From positions 1 through 32,310 of the forward strand of contig JAAETT010000337.1 of assembly GCA_024228115.1 (NCBI GenBank): 32,310 nucleotides of DNA, written 5' to 3'. This stretch comes from a bacterium. Lineage in GTDB: Bacteria > Myxococcota_A > UBA9160 > UBA6930. Positions 9,669 through 17,211 of this stretch are shown piece after piece; position 1 is the stretch's first letter; each line of letters begins with the position of its first letter. A model generated the notes under the pieces. The model saw only the letters and a list, made by a program, of their open reading frames with translations. It made no database searches and was not told the DNA's origin. Position numbers and translations under genes: made by a program.

Positions 9669-9672
9669 GTAT

Positions 9673-9687
9673 TTACTCTGAGAGTAA
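9673..9687. promoter_or_regulatory. 7-1-7 palindrome, probable MerR operator
   Basis: TTACTCT at 9673-9679 and AGAGTAA at 9681-9687 form a perfect inverted repeat around G9680, in the 95-bp divergent region between merR and the GST-like gene. The dyad shape suits a MerR dimer and suggests autoregulation of merR and the men operon. The closeness to the ATG (9668) leaves almost no leader, so a repressing mode is plausible. The assignment to this MerR is inference. Confidence 0.65.
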
Positions 9688-9763
9688 CTACTCCAACGGT
9701 TCTCATCCAGCCTGAACTAGGCTCTCGGCTCAGCTGCGAGACGGAGCGGAGTAGCGTGCCCCC

Positions 9764-10540
9764 ATGCCCACGGGCCCCACGACCCCTCGAATCAGGCTCT
9801 ACACCTACGCGATGAGCCCCTTCGCCGCGAAGGTCCACTGCTTCCTGCTCTACAAGCGCCTGCCTTTCGAGTGCTTCTACATCCATCCGTTCCGGGTCAA
9901 GCAGGATCTGCCCGTAGGCCGCCAGATCCCCGCGGTGACGATCGGCGACGAGAGCCGGGCCGACTCCACGCCGATCGGCCTGTGGCTCGACGAATGTTTC
10001 CCAGAGCAGCCGCACCTCCTGCCCGAAGGAGGAGACGAACGGGAGCAGCTGCTGAAGATCGACGAGTGGGTCTCGCATTGTTTGATCCCCTCGAGCTTTC
10101 GCTACTTCCCGGGCGAGGGGCTCGATCGCTGGAGAAACGGTTGGAACCTCTCCCGCGTGATGAGCAAGACGGCCAATGGTGGGCTCTCACCGATACTGCG
10201 CGCAGCCTGGCCGCTCCTCATCAAGAACGTCCCATTCGTCCGGCGGCTGATTGCGCAGGCAGACGATGGCCTGCCGCTTCGCGAATCCAAGACGAGGGTC
10301 TACCAGCAGTTCATCGCGCACCTGGCGGATGGGCCCTTCCTCGCGGGGCGCGACGCGCCGTCACTGCCAGATCTCGCGGCCTACCCGCAGTTCGCGCTCT
10401 ACTACCTCACAGGTTTCCGGGGCGGCGACGACATCCTCGAGTTCCCCGAGATCATGGAATGGCTGGTCCGCATGAGACCCTTCGTTTCCGGAACACCTCC
10501 TCTCGTGCCGGCCGCCGTGCGAAGGCAGGAGCTGCCGTAG
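9764..10540 (+). CDS. glutathione S-transferase-like protein
   Basis: A 258-residue protein with an N-terminal thioredoxin-fold segment (RLYTYAMSPFAAKVHCFLLYKRLPFECFYIHPF, about residues 10-45), the cis-Pro segment QIPAVTIGDESRADSTPIGLWLDE, and a helical C-terminal domain with FIAHLADGPFLAGRDAPSLPDLAAYPQF, the GST-C signature. The usual CPFC or catalytic Ser/Cys position reads SPFA, so glutathione chemistry is uncertain. It diverges from merR and could share the palindrome between them. The start at ATG 9764 has a short purine stretch (CGGAG) upstream; an in-frame ATG lies at 9812. Substrate unknown. Confidence 0.8.
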   Translation: MPTGPTTPRIRLYTYAMSPFAAKVHCFLLYKRLPFECFYIHPFRVKQDLPVGRQIPAVTIGDESRADSTPIGLWLDECFPEQPHLLPEGGDEREQLLKIDEWVSHCLIPSSFRYFPGEGLDRWRNGWNLSRVMSKTANGGLSPILRAAWPLLIKNVPFVRRLIAQADDGLPLRESKTRVYQQFIAHLADGPFLAGRDAPSLPDLAAYPQFALYYLTGFRGGDDILEFPEIMEWLVRMRPFVSGTPPLVPAAVRRQELP

Positions 10541-10553
10541 GCCCGGCTTGGAG

Positions 10554-10581
10554 GAGCGCGATTCGCACGTCGCTCGCGCTC
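10554..10581. terminator. possible bidirectional hairpin between convergent genes
   Basis: GAGCGCGA (10554-10561) and TCGCGCTC (10574-10581) are perfect complements with a 12-nt loop, lying exactly between the GST-like gene and the end of the convergent CDF-like gene. No T-tract follows on either strand, so a Rho-independent role is uncertain. Confidence 0.35.
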
Positions 10582-11194
10582 AATCAGAAGAGGCTTCCTC
10601 GAGTGCTTCCCATCCTTCCCGGAGGATCCACGGAAGCATCGCAAGCGCGGCCACCGGGTCCGCCCACCACCAGCCAAGGAGCGCGTTGGCGCCAAGGCCG
10701 AGAAGCAGCGCGAGCGACAGGTAGGAACACGCGAGGCTCTCCTTCGCATCTGCAATGAGAGCACGGCTCTCGAGTGCTCGTCCCGTTCGAAACTTCGCCC
10801 AGGCAAGAAACGGCATGACGAGGAGCGAGAGCGCGGCGAGCGCGATTCCGATCTGACTCGTGTCCGGTGGTTCCTGGAACCAGAGCGTGCTGCCAGCCTC
10901 ATAGACGATATAGAGCGAGAGAGCGAAGAAGGTGATGCCAACCACTCGAAGCGCACGGGTCTCGTGGGCTTCTGCTTCTTCGTCCGTGGCTCCCCTCATC
11001 TCTGCGCGGAGTCGGAGATAGAGGGCCGACGCTGCAATCGTTTCGATCGTGCTGTCCAACCCGAAGCCGACGAGGGCAACACTTCCCGCCAGCCACCCAG
11101 CTCCGATGGCAACCGCGGCCTCGATCACGTTCCACGAGATGGTCAGGGCCTCGAGGCGAAGACCTCTTTGGAGGAGTGCATGACGACCGCTCAT
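10580..11194 (-). CDS. short CDF-like cation transporter with unusual metal-site residues
   Basis: A 204-residue membrane protein with about five to six hydrophobic segments, resembling the transmembrane part of cation diffusion facilitators. SVALVGFGLDSTIETIAAS corresponds to the first HxxxD helix of CDFs but reads D and E at the ligand positions. ALIADAKESLACSYLS corresponds to the second and reads E and C. The cytosolic C-terminal CDF domain is absent. A compact group of bacterial 'cation transporter' proteins shows this pattern, so it is probably a real subfamily. The start is ATG 11194, overlapping the upstream gene by 4 bp; the longer frame to 11485 lies over that gene. Likely export of a metal such as zinc (inference from the operon). 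Confidence 0.75.
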   Translation of the reverse strand: MSGRHALLQRGLRLEALTISWNVIEAAVAIGAGWLAGSVALVGFGLDSTIETIAASALYLRLRAEMRGATDEEAEAHETRALRVVGITFFALSLYIVYEAGSTLWFQEPPDTSQIGIALAALSLLVMPFLAWAKFRTGRALESRALIADAKESLACSYLSLALLLGLGANALLGWWWADPVAALAMLPWILREGWEALEEASSD

Positions 11195-11757
11195 GATGCC
11201 ACCCGTGTGTGGAAGTGCGTCCATGGAATGATGCGCCACGGGACGCGACGCTTGTAGGCCTCGTAGTCCGCCCCATACGTTCGCAGGAGTGAGGCTTCCT
11301 CGATCCGTGCATGAAGCCAGAAGCTCAGCCACCAGAGAACGGTGAGTGCAACGCCCACGGTCGAGCGGAAGGCGACCGCCCAACCGAGGCACAAGACGAT
11401 GTTTCCGAGATAGGCAGGATGTCGAACGAGTCCGTAGACGCCGGTGCTCCGGAGACGCTCGGAAGCGTCCGGCGCTGTCGTCCAATGAACACGGGAGACT
11501 GGAAGAACGAACGCTGCGCCGGCACCGATGAGGACGAGCCCAAGAGGCCAGTGAAGGCCCGCGAGTTCGAAGCGAGGCTGTGGACAGAAGGGAAGCACGA
11601 GGAGGATCCGTCCAAGCATCACGGAGGCGACGACGAGCGCCCCGAGGAACCGACTCCGAGGGAGGACATCGGCGACGATGGTGTTTCCCGCGCCCATCCC
11701 CACTGCAGAGAGAAGCGCCCAGAAGAACGGATCCGTGAGAATGTCGTTGTCAGGCAT
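11191..11757 (-). CDS. isoprenylcysteine carboxyl methyltransferase-like membrane protein (CzcN-type), copy 1
   Basis: A 188-residue membrane protein with about four to five hydrophobic segments and the C-terminal ICMT/phospholipid methyltransferase signature: LRSTGVYGLVRHPAYLGNIVLCLGWA, then EEASLLRTYGADYEAYKRRVPW. The family binds SAM at this C-terminal half. CzcN and NccN of metal-resistance operons belong to it, with unclear function. A GTG at 11766 could add three residues; neither start has a strong ribosome site. It sits between a second ICMT-like gene and the CDF-like gene, so a role in the metal response is likely. The substrate is unknown. Confidence 0.8.
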   Translation of the reverse strand: MPDNDILTDPFFWALLSAVGMGAGNTIVADVLPRSRFLGALVVASVMLGRILLVLPFCPQPRFELAGLHWPLGLVLIGAGAAFVLPVSRVHWTTAPDASERLRSTGVYGLVRHPAYLGNIVLCLGWAVAFRSTVGVALTVLWWLSFWLHARIEEASLLRTYGADYEAYKRRVPWRIIPWTHFHTRVAS

Positions 11758-11777
11758 GGTCTGCACTCGACGTGAAT

Positions 11778-12335
11778 TCAGAGATAGCGCGGCGCCGTCT
11801 CTCGGTAGGCGAGGTAGGGCTCCCCGTACTGTTCCTCGAGCCAGGGCTCTTCAGCGATGGGCGCGAGAAGAAGAACGAGCGCCGTCAGTAGATGCGTCAC
11901 AGCGACGACTTCGGAGTTCGCGAGGAGTGCGACACCGACGAAGAGAAAGAAGTCTCCGACGTATTGGGGATTTCGGGTGATGCGATAGGGACCACTCGAG
12001 ACGAGTCCATCTGGGAGCCCCGAGGTCCTCTTCGCGCCTAGCGTCGCGATCCCCCAACTGACGAGCAGGGCCCCGAGGAGCGCGACAGGCAGGGCCAGCC
12101 AAAACCGGAGACCACTCTGCCAGCTGCCTGTGTTCCAGTCGAGGAACACGAACAGGGGATTGGAGAAGAAGGCGATACCGAAGAGGATCCACATCGCGTA
12201 GTACCACGCGGTTCGGCTCGTCATCGGGTAGATCCGACGGGAGGGAAACGCGATGCACCAGAGCTCGCCGGCAAGCAGTGCGCCGAGCGACGCGAGGTTT
12301 GCGTAGAGAAGGAGCTTTGCCCATCCAGCTTCCAC
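11778..12335 (-). CDS. isoprenylcysteine carboxyl methyltransferase-like membrane protein (CzcN-type), copy 2
   Basis: A 185-residue multi-spanning membrane protein with SSGPYRITRNPQYVGDFFLFVGVALL and EEPWLEEQYGEPYLAYRETAPRYL, the ICMT-family C-terminal signature. It shares little sequence with its downstream partner beyond these motifs, so it is not a fresh tandem duplicate. The start is GTG 12335, 4 bp after the arsR stop, with GGAGG about 8 bp upstream inside the end of arsR; the frame open to 12410 only shadows arsR. Co-transcription with the zinc-type repressor and CDF-like transporter points to metal stress. Confidence 0.8.
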   Translation of the reverse strand: MEAGWAKLLLYANLASLGALLAGELWCIAFPSRRIYPMTSRTAWYYAMWILFGIAFFSNPLFVFLDWNTGSWQSGLRFWLALPVALLGALLVSWGIATLGAKRTSGLPDGLVSSGPYRITRNPQYVGDFFLFVGVALLANSEVVAVTHLLTALVLLLAPIAEEPWLEEQYGEPYLAYRETAPRYL

Positions 12336-12339
12336 GGCT

Positions 12340-12726
12340 CTACCCTCCGTCCCCTGGCCTGTGGCGGAGGTGCTCGCGCGAGAGATCGAGCAACATCCGA
12401 ACATGCGCATCGTCGAGGCTGTAGAACATCATCCGACCCGCTCGGCGCGCCTTCACGATTCCCGCGGTCCGGAGAAGCCGAAGCGCGTGAGAGACGTTCG
12501 TCTCGGGTGTTCCGGTGGCAGCCGAGAGATCGCAGACACAGAGCTCGCCCGCTTCGAGGAGCGCGTAGAGGAGCCGGGCGCGGGTCAGATCGCCCAGAAG
12601 GCGAAAGAGCTGGGTGAGTCCGTCGAGTTCTTCGTCGGGAAGGAGCTCGGCCCTGGCGGCCGCGACTCGCTCTTCATCTACCACCTTGGCTGTGCAGGCA
12701 TCGAGTCCGATGACGTCTTCGGGCAT
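12340..12726 (-). CDS. ArsR/SmtB-family repressor with a CzrA-like alpha-5 metal site
   Basis: A 128-residue winged-helix repressor. LTQLFRLLGDLTRARLLYALLEAGELCVCDLSAATGTPETNVSHALRLLRTAGIVKARRAGRMMFYSL is the ArsR core. Two sensor sites are visible: C63 and C65 in the alpha-3 ELCVCDL motif, and D106, H108, H119 and H122 in the last helix. That spacing (0, +2, +13, +16) is the same as the Zn(II)/Co(II) site of CzrA (D84, H86, H97, H100). The start is ATG 12726, with a perfect AGGAGG 6 bp upstream (12731-12736). A long inverted repeat follows directly. Zinc or cobalt sensing is an inference from the ligand pattern. Confidence 0.88.
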   Translation of the reverse strand: MPEDVIGLDACTAKVVDEERVAAARAELLPDEELDGLTQLFRLLGDLTRARLLYALLEAGELCVCDLSAATGTPETNVSHALRLLRTAGIVKARRAGRMMFYSLDDAHVRMLLDLSREHLRHRPGDGG

Positions 12727-12736
12727 TGATTCCTCC

Positions 12737-12778
12737 TTGCAATCGATATATGAATAGCTCATCATATATTGATTGCAA
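12737..12778. promoter_or_regulatory. 17-8-17 inverted repeat, probable ArsR/SmtB operator
   Basis: Arms 12737-12753 (TTGCAATCGATATATGA) and 12762-12778 (TCATATATTGATTGCAA) pair with one mismatch around an 8-bp spacer. The core ATATGA...TCATAT resembles operators of the SmtB/CzrA type. The repeat abuts the AGGAGG of the repressor gene, so bound repressor would block its promoter or early elongation. The segment is strikingly AT-rich against its surroundings. Confidence 0.8.
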
Positions 12779-12832
12779 AGAGTTTGCAGCGGGTCGTGTC
12801 TGACGCCGAGCGAGGACTGAAGGTGTCGTGGC

Positions 12833-14386
12833 TCAGGCTCGAAGGGCGAGCTTCTTCCCGAGCGCAGCGACGAGATCGTCCAGCGTCGTGTCGGCGTCGA
12901 CGACACCGAAGATCACCCGATCCGGCCGGACGATGACGGCGGGGCTGGTTCCGAATACCAGGTCGGGCCCACTCCCTTCCTTGAACGCTTCGATCTCATC
13001 GAGAGCCACGAAACGCATCGAGAGCCGCTTCGCGATCCCCTCCGCCTCCGGGCCAAGCTCGAGATCCGCCCGGGCGCGGCCCACGGCGGCGAAACCGCTG
13101 CCGAGGAGTTCATCGAACAAGACGAAGTCCCCAGCAGCCGAGCGAACGATCGGCTGGCGAAGGTGCGACCCGATCGGTGCGCCCGCCTTCGTCTGCTCCA
13201 TCATCAGCACGCCCGAGCGCAGCGGCGGTGCCGTTCGTCCCTGGCCATAGCCATCGCTCTGACTCGAGTCGGGGTGCGGATTGGGTTTGCCGGCCTCCTG
13301 GGCCGCCAGGGTCTCCATCAGCTTTCCAATGCCCACGGCCCATTCCACGAGATCGCGCGCGTGCGCATCTCGCTCGTCGAAATAGCTATCGAGCAATCGG
13401 TCGTCACAGACCCCCGAGAGGACGAGCGGGAGCTTCCAGCCGAGATTCATGGCATCCCGGAAGCCCGCATTCAGCCCCTGGCCGAGGAAGGGAGGCGTCT
13501 GATGCGCTGCGTCTCCGGCAAGCAGGACGCGACCATCCCGCCATCGGTTCGCCGTCGCTGCATGGAACTGATAGACGACTGCGCGCCGGATTTCGTATTG
13601 ATCGCGGGGAAGCCAGGAACTGAGCAACGCGTCGATCCGCTCGGGCTTCGACATCTCTTCACGCGTCTCGCCCGGGACCAGCTGGAACTCCCAGCGCCGA
13701 TTCGGATCCTTCACACAGATGTAGGTGTGGATTCGCTCCGGGTCGCAGACCTGCATCGTGGCCATCGGCAGGTCGTTCGTCGGCGCCGTGGTGATGTCGA
13801 CGACCAGCCAGTCCTGATCGTAGCCAAGGCTCGTCCACTCGATCTTCGCGTGATTGCGCACGAAGCTCGCGGCCCCGTCGCAACCGAGCAGATAGGATGA
13901 GGTCAGCCGGCGTACGGAATCAGCTTCGACATCGCGCAGACTGACGATGACCCGGTCGTCGGATTGCTCGATTCCGACCGCCTCTTCGCCGAGAAAGACA
14001 TCGATTCCGGCTTCCGCGCCAACGAGCCTCCGGAGCTCTGCTTCGAGATCCGGCTGATCGAAGAAGGCCATGTCCCGCCAGCCGTGATGCCCTTCGCCCG
14101 GGGGAATTTCGATCCCAAAGATCTTCTCGTGCTTGGAGTTCGCGAACCAGACTTCGTCCTTGTTACGGGGAGGCTGGAGAAGTGCGTCGATCTCCTCGGC
14201 GAGCCCGATCCGCTGAAAGGAGCGGACGGATTCACCGTCGAGCCCGACCGCCCTCGGTAGCTCGAGCGCCTCTTTCGATCGCTCGTGAATCGAAATGCGT
14301 AGCCCGGCTCGGGCAAGGTTGAGCGCGGTAAGCGCAGCGACGGGGCCATAGCCCACGATCGAAACGTCGCAATCGAATCGGGTCAC
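12833..14386 (-). CDS. MhpA-like FAD-dependent aromatic hydroxylase
   Basis: A 517-residue class A flavoprotein monooxygenase, closest in pattern to 3-(3-hydroxyphenyl)propionate hydroxylase (MhpA) and resorcinol/phenol-type hydroxylases, using NAD(P)H, O2 and FAD in the cytoplasm. The Rossmann motif is VGYGPVAALTALNLARAG (last Gly of GxGxxG replaced by Ala), followed by LGCDGAASFVRN and the FAD motif LLAGDAAHQTPPFLGQGLNAGFRDAMNLGWKL. The C-terminal 150 residues fit the thioredoxin-like domain of this family. The start is GTG 14386, with GAGGGAG about 10 bp upstream. Its neighbour oxygenase and the VOC protein suggest aromatic ring hydroxylation before ring cleavage. The exact substrate cannot be read. 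Confidence 0.88.
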   Translation of the reverse strand: MTRFDCDVSIVGYGPVAALTALNLARAGLRISIHERSKEALELPRAVGLDGESVRSFQRIGLAEEIDALLQPPRNKDEVWFANSKHEKIFGIEIPPGEGHHGWRDMAFFDQPDLEAELRRLVGAEAGIDVFLGEEAVGIEQSDDRVIVSLRDVEADSVRRLTSSYLLGCDGAASFVRNHAKIEWTSLGYDQDWLVVDITTAPTNDLPMATMQVCDPERIHTYICVKDPNRRWEFQLVPGETREEMSKPERIDALLSSWLPRDQYEIRRAVVYQFHAATANRWRDGRVLLAGDAAHQTPPFLGQGLNAGFRDAMNLGWKLPLVLSGVCDDRLLDSYFDERDAHARDLVEWAVGIGKLMETLAAQEAGKPNPHPDSSQSDGYGQGRTAPPLRSGVLMMEQTKAGAPIGSHLRQPIVRSAAGDFVLFDELLGSGFAAVGRARADLELGPEAEGIAKRLSMRFVALDEIEAFKEGSGPDLVFGTSPAVIVRPDRVIFGVVDADTTLDDLVAALGKKLALRA

Positions 14387-14482
14387 GAAGAGTGCTCCCT
14401 CAGTTCGGAGTTTTCTCGGCCACCATTCTATTTCGTCGTGAGCGTCCTGACATCCTGGGCCCGCCGTTGCCCATCCAGCCGG

Positions 14483-15655
14483 CTAGACGAGCGCCGTGTT
14501 GGGACCGAGCCCGAGTTCCACCCGCCCCATGGTTGCGGCACCCTGAAGGGGGTCGAGCGCCGCGTGCGTGGTCATAGCCTGGGCGTCTCGGAACGCCCTC
14601 TGGATGGGGCTCGACTTGAAGATCCCGTGGGCACCGCTTGCGGCGGCAAGCTTCGCGGTCACCTCCTGGCAGGCGCGCAGGCCAAGGCCAAGGCCAACAT
14701 CGCGCTTGTAGCGCGCTCGCTCCTCCATCGTGAACTCGTGCTTCTCCTTCGTCAGCCGGGCGATCTCCGCGAGGTCACGTTCCCAAAGGAGATCGACGGC
14801 ATCCATTTGATAGGTCGCCTCACCAATCAGCACATGGACGGGAGTCTGTTCGGATACTTTCTCGGCGCTGTACGTGATCTGTCGAACCTTGGATCGCTCG
14901 ATGAAGGCCGCATAGGCACCACGGGCCAGGCCGAGCGCGGGCCCGGCCAGGGCGAAGAGCAGCATGGTTCCGAACGGAACGCGGAACAGCGCACTGTCCG
15001 AATAGAGTTCCTGGCCTGGGGAGTGCCCGTTGAAGGCATCGATCAACGAAATGGCGCGATGCTCGGGCACGATGGCCCCGTCGATCACGATGTCCTTGCT
15101 ACCTGTTCCGGCCAGCCCGCTGACGTACCAGTTGTCATCGATGCGGTACTCGGCCTCGGGCACGAGGAACATGCGCAGGTCCGGGATCGGACTCTCGGAA
15201 GGAACGACGGCGCCGACCATCATCCAGTTCGATGCGTCGCAACCGCTGGCGAACGACCAGCGCCCGCTGACCCGGATCCCGCCTTCGACACGTTCGGCTG
15301 TACCCGTTGGCGCGAACGACGCGGCCATCAGTGTGTCCGGATCCTCGCCCCAGACGTCTTCCTGGGCTTGCTCATGATAGAGACCCAGCATCCAGTTGTG
15401 GATCGCCAGGATTCCGAGGCACCAGCCGGTTGAGCCACAGCCTCGGGCCAGCTCCGAGGTGGCGCGAACGACCGAGACCGGATCGAGTTCAAAGCCCCCG
15501 AAACGCTTGGGTTGGACGATCTTGAACAGCCCTGCCTCCCGCATCTCACGCTCCGCTTCGGGCAGAAGCCTGCGCACTTCCTCGGTTTTTTCCGCTCTCT
15601 CGGCGGCGGCGGGAACCAACGAGCGGGCTGCGGGGACGACGTCTTCGAGCTTCAT
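14483..15655 (-). CDS. HsaA/HpaB-like flavin-dependent oxygenase (acyl-CoA dehydrogenase fold)
   Basis: A 390-residue group D flavin monooxygenase that would use reduced flavin supplied by a separate reductase. RLLPEAEREMREAGLFKIVQPKRFGGFELDP, ELARGCGSTGWCLGILAIHNWMLGLY, RWSFASGCDASNWMMVGAVV and SGLAGTGSKDIVI follow the HsaA / p-hydroxyphenylacetate hydroxylase C2 pattern, and ALDPLQGAATMGRVELGL closes the family domain. The catalytic base Glu of true acyl-CoA dehydrogenases is not expected in this group. The start is ATG 15655, with GGAGG about 7 bp upstream. It is transcribed from a strong promoter overlapped by a 20-bp palindrome. The reductase partner is probably the gene at 18828. Confidence 0.87.
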   Translation of the reverse strand: MKLEDVVPAARSLVPAAAERAEKTEEVRRLLPEAEREMREAGLFKIVQPKRFGGFELDPVSVVRATSELARGCGSTGWCLGILAIHNWMLGLYHEQAQEDVWGEDPDTLMAASFAPTGTAERVEGGIRVSGRWSFASGCDASNWMMVGAVVPSESPIPDLRMFLVPEAEYRIDDNWYVSGLAGTGSKDIVIDGAIVPEHRAISLIDAFNGHSPGQELYSDSALFRVPFGTMLLFALAGPALGLARGAYAAFIERSKVRQITYSAEKVSEQTPVHVLIGEATYQMDAVDLLWERDLAEIARLTKEKHEFTMEERARYKRDVGLGLGLRACQEVTAKLAAASGAHGIFKSSPIQRAFRDAQAMTTHAALDPLQGAATMGRVELGLGPNTALV

Positions 15656-15672
15656 GGGGTGGCCTCCATTTC

Positions 15673-15692
15673 AATATGACTATAGTCATATT
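15673..15692. promoter_or_regulatory. 20-bp perfect palindrome, probable TetR operator
   Basis: The half sites AATATGACTA (15673-15682) and TAGTCATATT (15683-15692) are exact reverse complements. The site covers the -10 box of the minus-strand oxygenase promoter (15679-15684), so binding of the adjacent TetR protein should repress that gene. Length and symmetry are typical of TetR operators. Confidence 0.8.
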
Positions 15693-15706
15693 TGTACTTG
15701 TGTCAA
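15679..15706 (-). promoter_or_regulatory. sigma70-type promoter of the HsaA-like gene
   Basis: On the minus strand, -35 TTGACA (15701-15706), a 16-bp spacer and -10 TATAGT (15679-15684) are close to consensus. Transcription would begin near 15672, 17 bp before the ATG at 15655, leaving room for the GGAGG ribosome site. Confidence 0.7.
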
Positions 15707-15727
15707 TTATGATTTCTGTCATTATTG
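15704..15727. promoter_or_regulatory. second, imperfect palindrome over the tetR promoter
   Basis: CAATTATGA (15704-15712) and TCATTATTG (15719-15727) pair with one mismatch across a 6-bp spacer and share TATGA/TCATA-like letters with the 20-bp palindrome. A plus-strand promoter can be drawn here (TTGTGT 15698-15703, 16-bp spacer, CATTAT 15720-15725) that would start at or next to the tetR ATG at 15733. This looks like the autoregulatory site. Confidence 0.5.
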
Positions 15728-15732
15728 ATCTC

Positions 15733-16368
15733 ATGGCATCAGAAAGCAGCGAAGTAGCGGAGGCGACCCGCAGCCAACGGCGAAGGACGGAAACCCGGAC
15801 CCGGATCGTGGAGGCGGCGGAGCGACTGATGCGGGAACGTGGAGTCGAGGCCGTCACCATCCACGACATCACCGAGGCTGCCGATGTGGGCCACGGCACC
15901 TTCTATCTCCACTTCAAGACGAAGAGCGATGTGCTTCGCCCAGTCATCGAGCAATTGGCGGAGCGCCTCCACGCCCACGTGGATCGGGCAACGGGCGGTG
16001 CAACAGACCCGGCGGTGCGCATGGCCACGGGGGTTCGCATCGCGCTGCGAACGATCGACGGTGATCCCCTCTGGAACTGGTACGTGTTTCGATCGGGGAC
16101 ACCCTTTCGCAGATTGGCCGAGGGGATGGACGGGCCGCCGGCCAAGGACATGAACCGGGGCGTGGCCAGCGGGCGTTTTCTCGCGACGGATCTGCCTGCG
16201 ACCTGGGCCTTCGTAGATGGTGCGATGACCGGAGTGCTCACCGCGTTGAGCCGGGGAACGCTAGGCGACGATGCGGTGGAAACGACTGCGGAGATGATCC
16301 TGCGGAGCCTCGGCATCAGCGCTGAAGAGGCTTCACACATCGCTCACCGGCCACTTGAATTGCATTGA
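15733..16368 (+). CDS. TetR-family regulator of the catabolic cluster
   Basis: A 211-residue TetR protein: an N-terminal HTH (TRTRIVEAAERLMRERGVEAVTIHDITEAADVGHGTFYLHFKTKSDVLRPVI, about residues 20-70) and a helical ligand domain. The frame is open to 15676, but that extension would run through both palindromes; ATG 15733 gives the normal TetR N-terminus. No ribosome binding site precedes it, which fits a leaderless transcript. It diverges from the HsaA-like gene and precedes the VOC gene by 42 bp, so it probably controls both directions in response to a substrate or intermediate. Confidence 0.88.
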   Translation: MASESSEVAEATRSQRRRTETRTRIVEAAERLMRERGVEAVTIHDITEAADVGHGTFYLHFKTKSDVLRPVIEQLAERLHAHVDRATGGATDPAVRMATGVRIALRTIDGDPLWNWYVFRSGTPFRRLAEGMDGPPAKDMNRGVASGRFLATDLPATWAFVDGAMTGVLTALSRGTLGDDAVETTAEMILRSLGISAEEASHIAHRPLELH

Positions 16369-16410
16369 CCGACGCGTCCCCACAGCCCAGGCAGGGCGAG
16401 GAGAAGAACC

Positions 16411-16971
16411 ATGACCGAAGCTCCCCGGATCCAGTTCAGCCACATCGGCATCCATGTACACGACATCGAACCGATGGTGGCGTTCTATACCGAACTGCTA
16501 GGCCTCGAAATCACCGACCGCGGCAAGCTCCCGATTCCCGGCAACCCACAGATCGTATTCCTGAGTTCCGACCCGAACGAGCATCACCAGATCGCGCTGG
16601 TGGAGGGGCGCAAGGACGGTGGCATCGAAGCAGGCGTGATCAACCAGATATCGTTCCACGTGGATAGCCTGGCGGATTTGCGCGCGATGAAGGCCGCTGC
16701 AGAGAAGGCAGGCGTCACGCGGTTCCTTCCGATCTCCCACGGGCGCGGCTGCTCGATCTACTTCCCGGATCCCGAGGGCAACGGCATCGAATGCTTCGCC
16801 GAAACGCCCTGGCATGTCCGCCAACCGGTGGTGGACGGCCTGGACTTGTCGCTCACCGACGAGGAAATCCTGGCGCAGACCGAGGCGACCTACGAGGGAA
16901 CACCGGACTTCCAGCCCATGGAGAGCTGGAAGCAGGCGCTGACCCAGCGTCTGGCGGAAAGGTGGGAGTGA
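16411..16971 (+). CDS. VOC-family protein, extradiol dioxygenase-like (single domain)
   Basis: A 186-residue vicinal oxygen chelate protein. The two beta-alpha-beta modules give a metal triad of H11 (FSHIGIHV), H83 (QISFHVDS) and E127 (GIECFAETPW), consistent with a non-heme Fe(II)/Mn(II) site. DPEGNGIECFAETPWHVRQP is common in small proteins annotated as catechol 2,3-dioxygenase-like. About 50 residues follow as a helical tail. GAGGAGAAG lies just upstream of ATG 16411. In a cluster with two ring hydroxylases, ring cleavage of a catechol is the simplest role; a hydratase or isomerase role is possible. Confidence 0.78.
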   Translation: MTEAPRIQFSHIGIHVHDIEPMVAFYTELLGLEITDRGKLPIPGNPQIVFLSSDPNEHHQIALVEGRKDGGIEAGVINQISFHVDSLADLRAMKAAAEKAGVTRFLPISHGRGCSIYFPDPEGNGIECFAETPWHVRQPVVDGLDLSLTDEEILAQTEATYEGTPDFQPMESWKQALTQRLAERWE

Positions 16972-17211
16972 GCGACGCCTGCCGGTGCATGATCGGCTGA
17001 GGCCCGGATCCGCCCGCGAGCCAACAGCAGACCTTCCGAACGGATGAAATCCGGACGGGGCAGGCGCGCTGCGACACGCCGATCGGAGTACCATCCGCGA
17101 GAGGCTGGTGGCCATGCCGCGAACGACGGGGTCGCAGATCCCAAGCGGCTGCCGTCTCCCAGGTGAAACGCCGACCGGGCCGCTTCAACCAGGCGATGGA
17201 AGATTGAAATC

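Noticed and set aside
16972-17211. Possible small gene in the 240-bp gap before the ThDP enzyme
   Set aside because: I found no frame with a ribosome site and protein-like composition; it may hold a promoter but I could not identify boxes.
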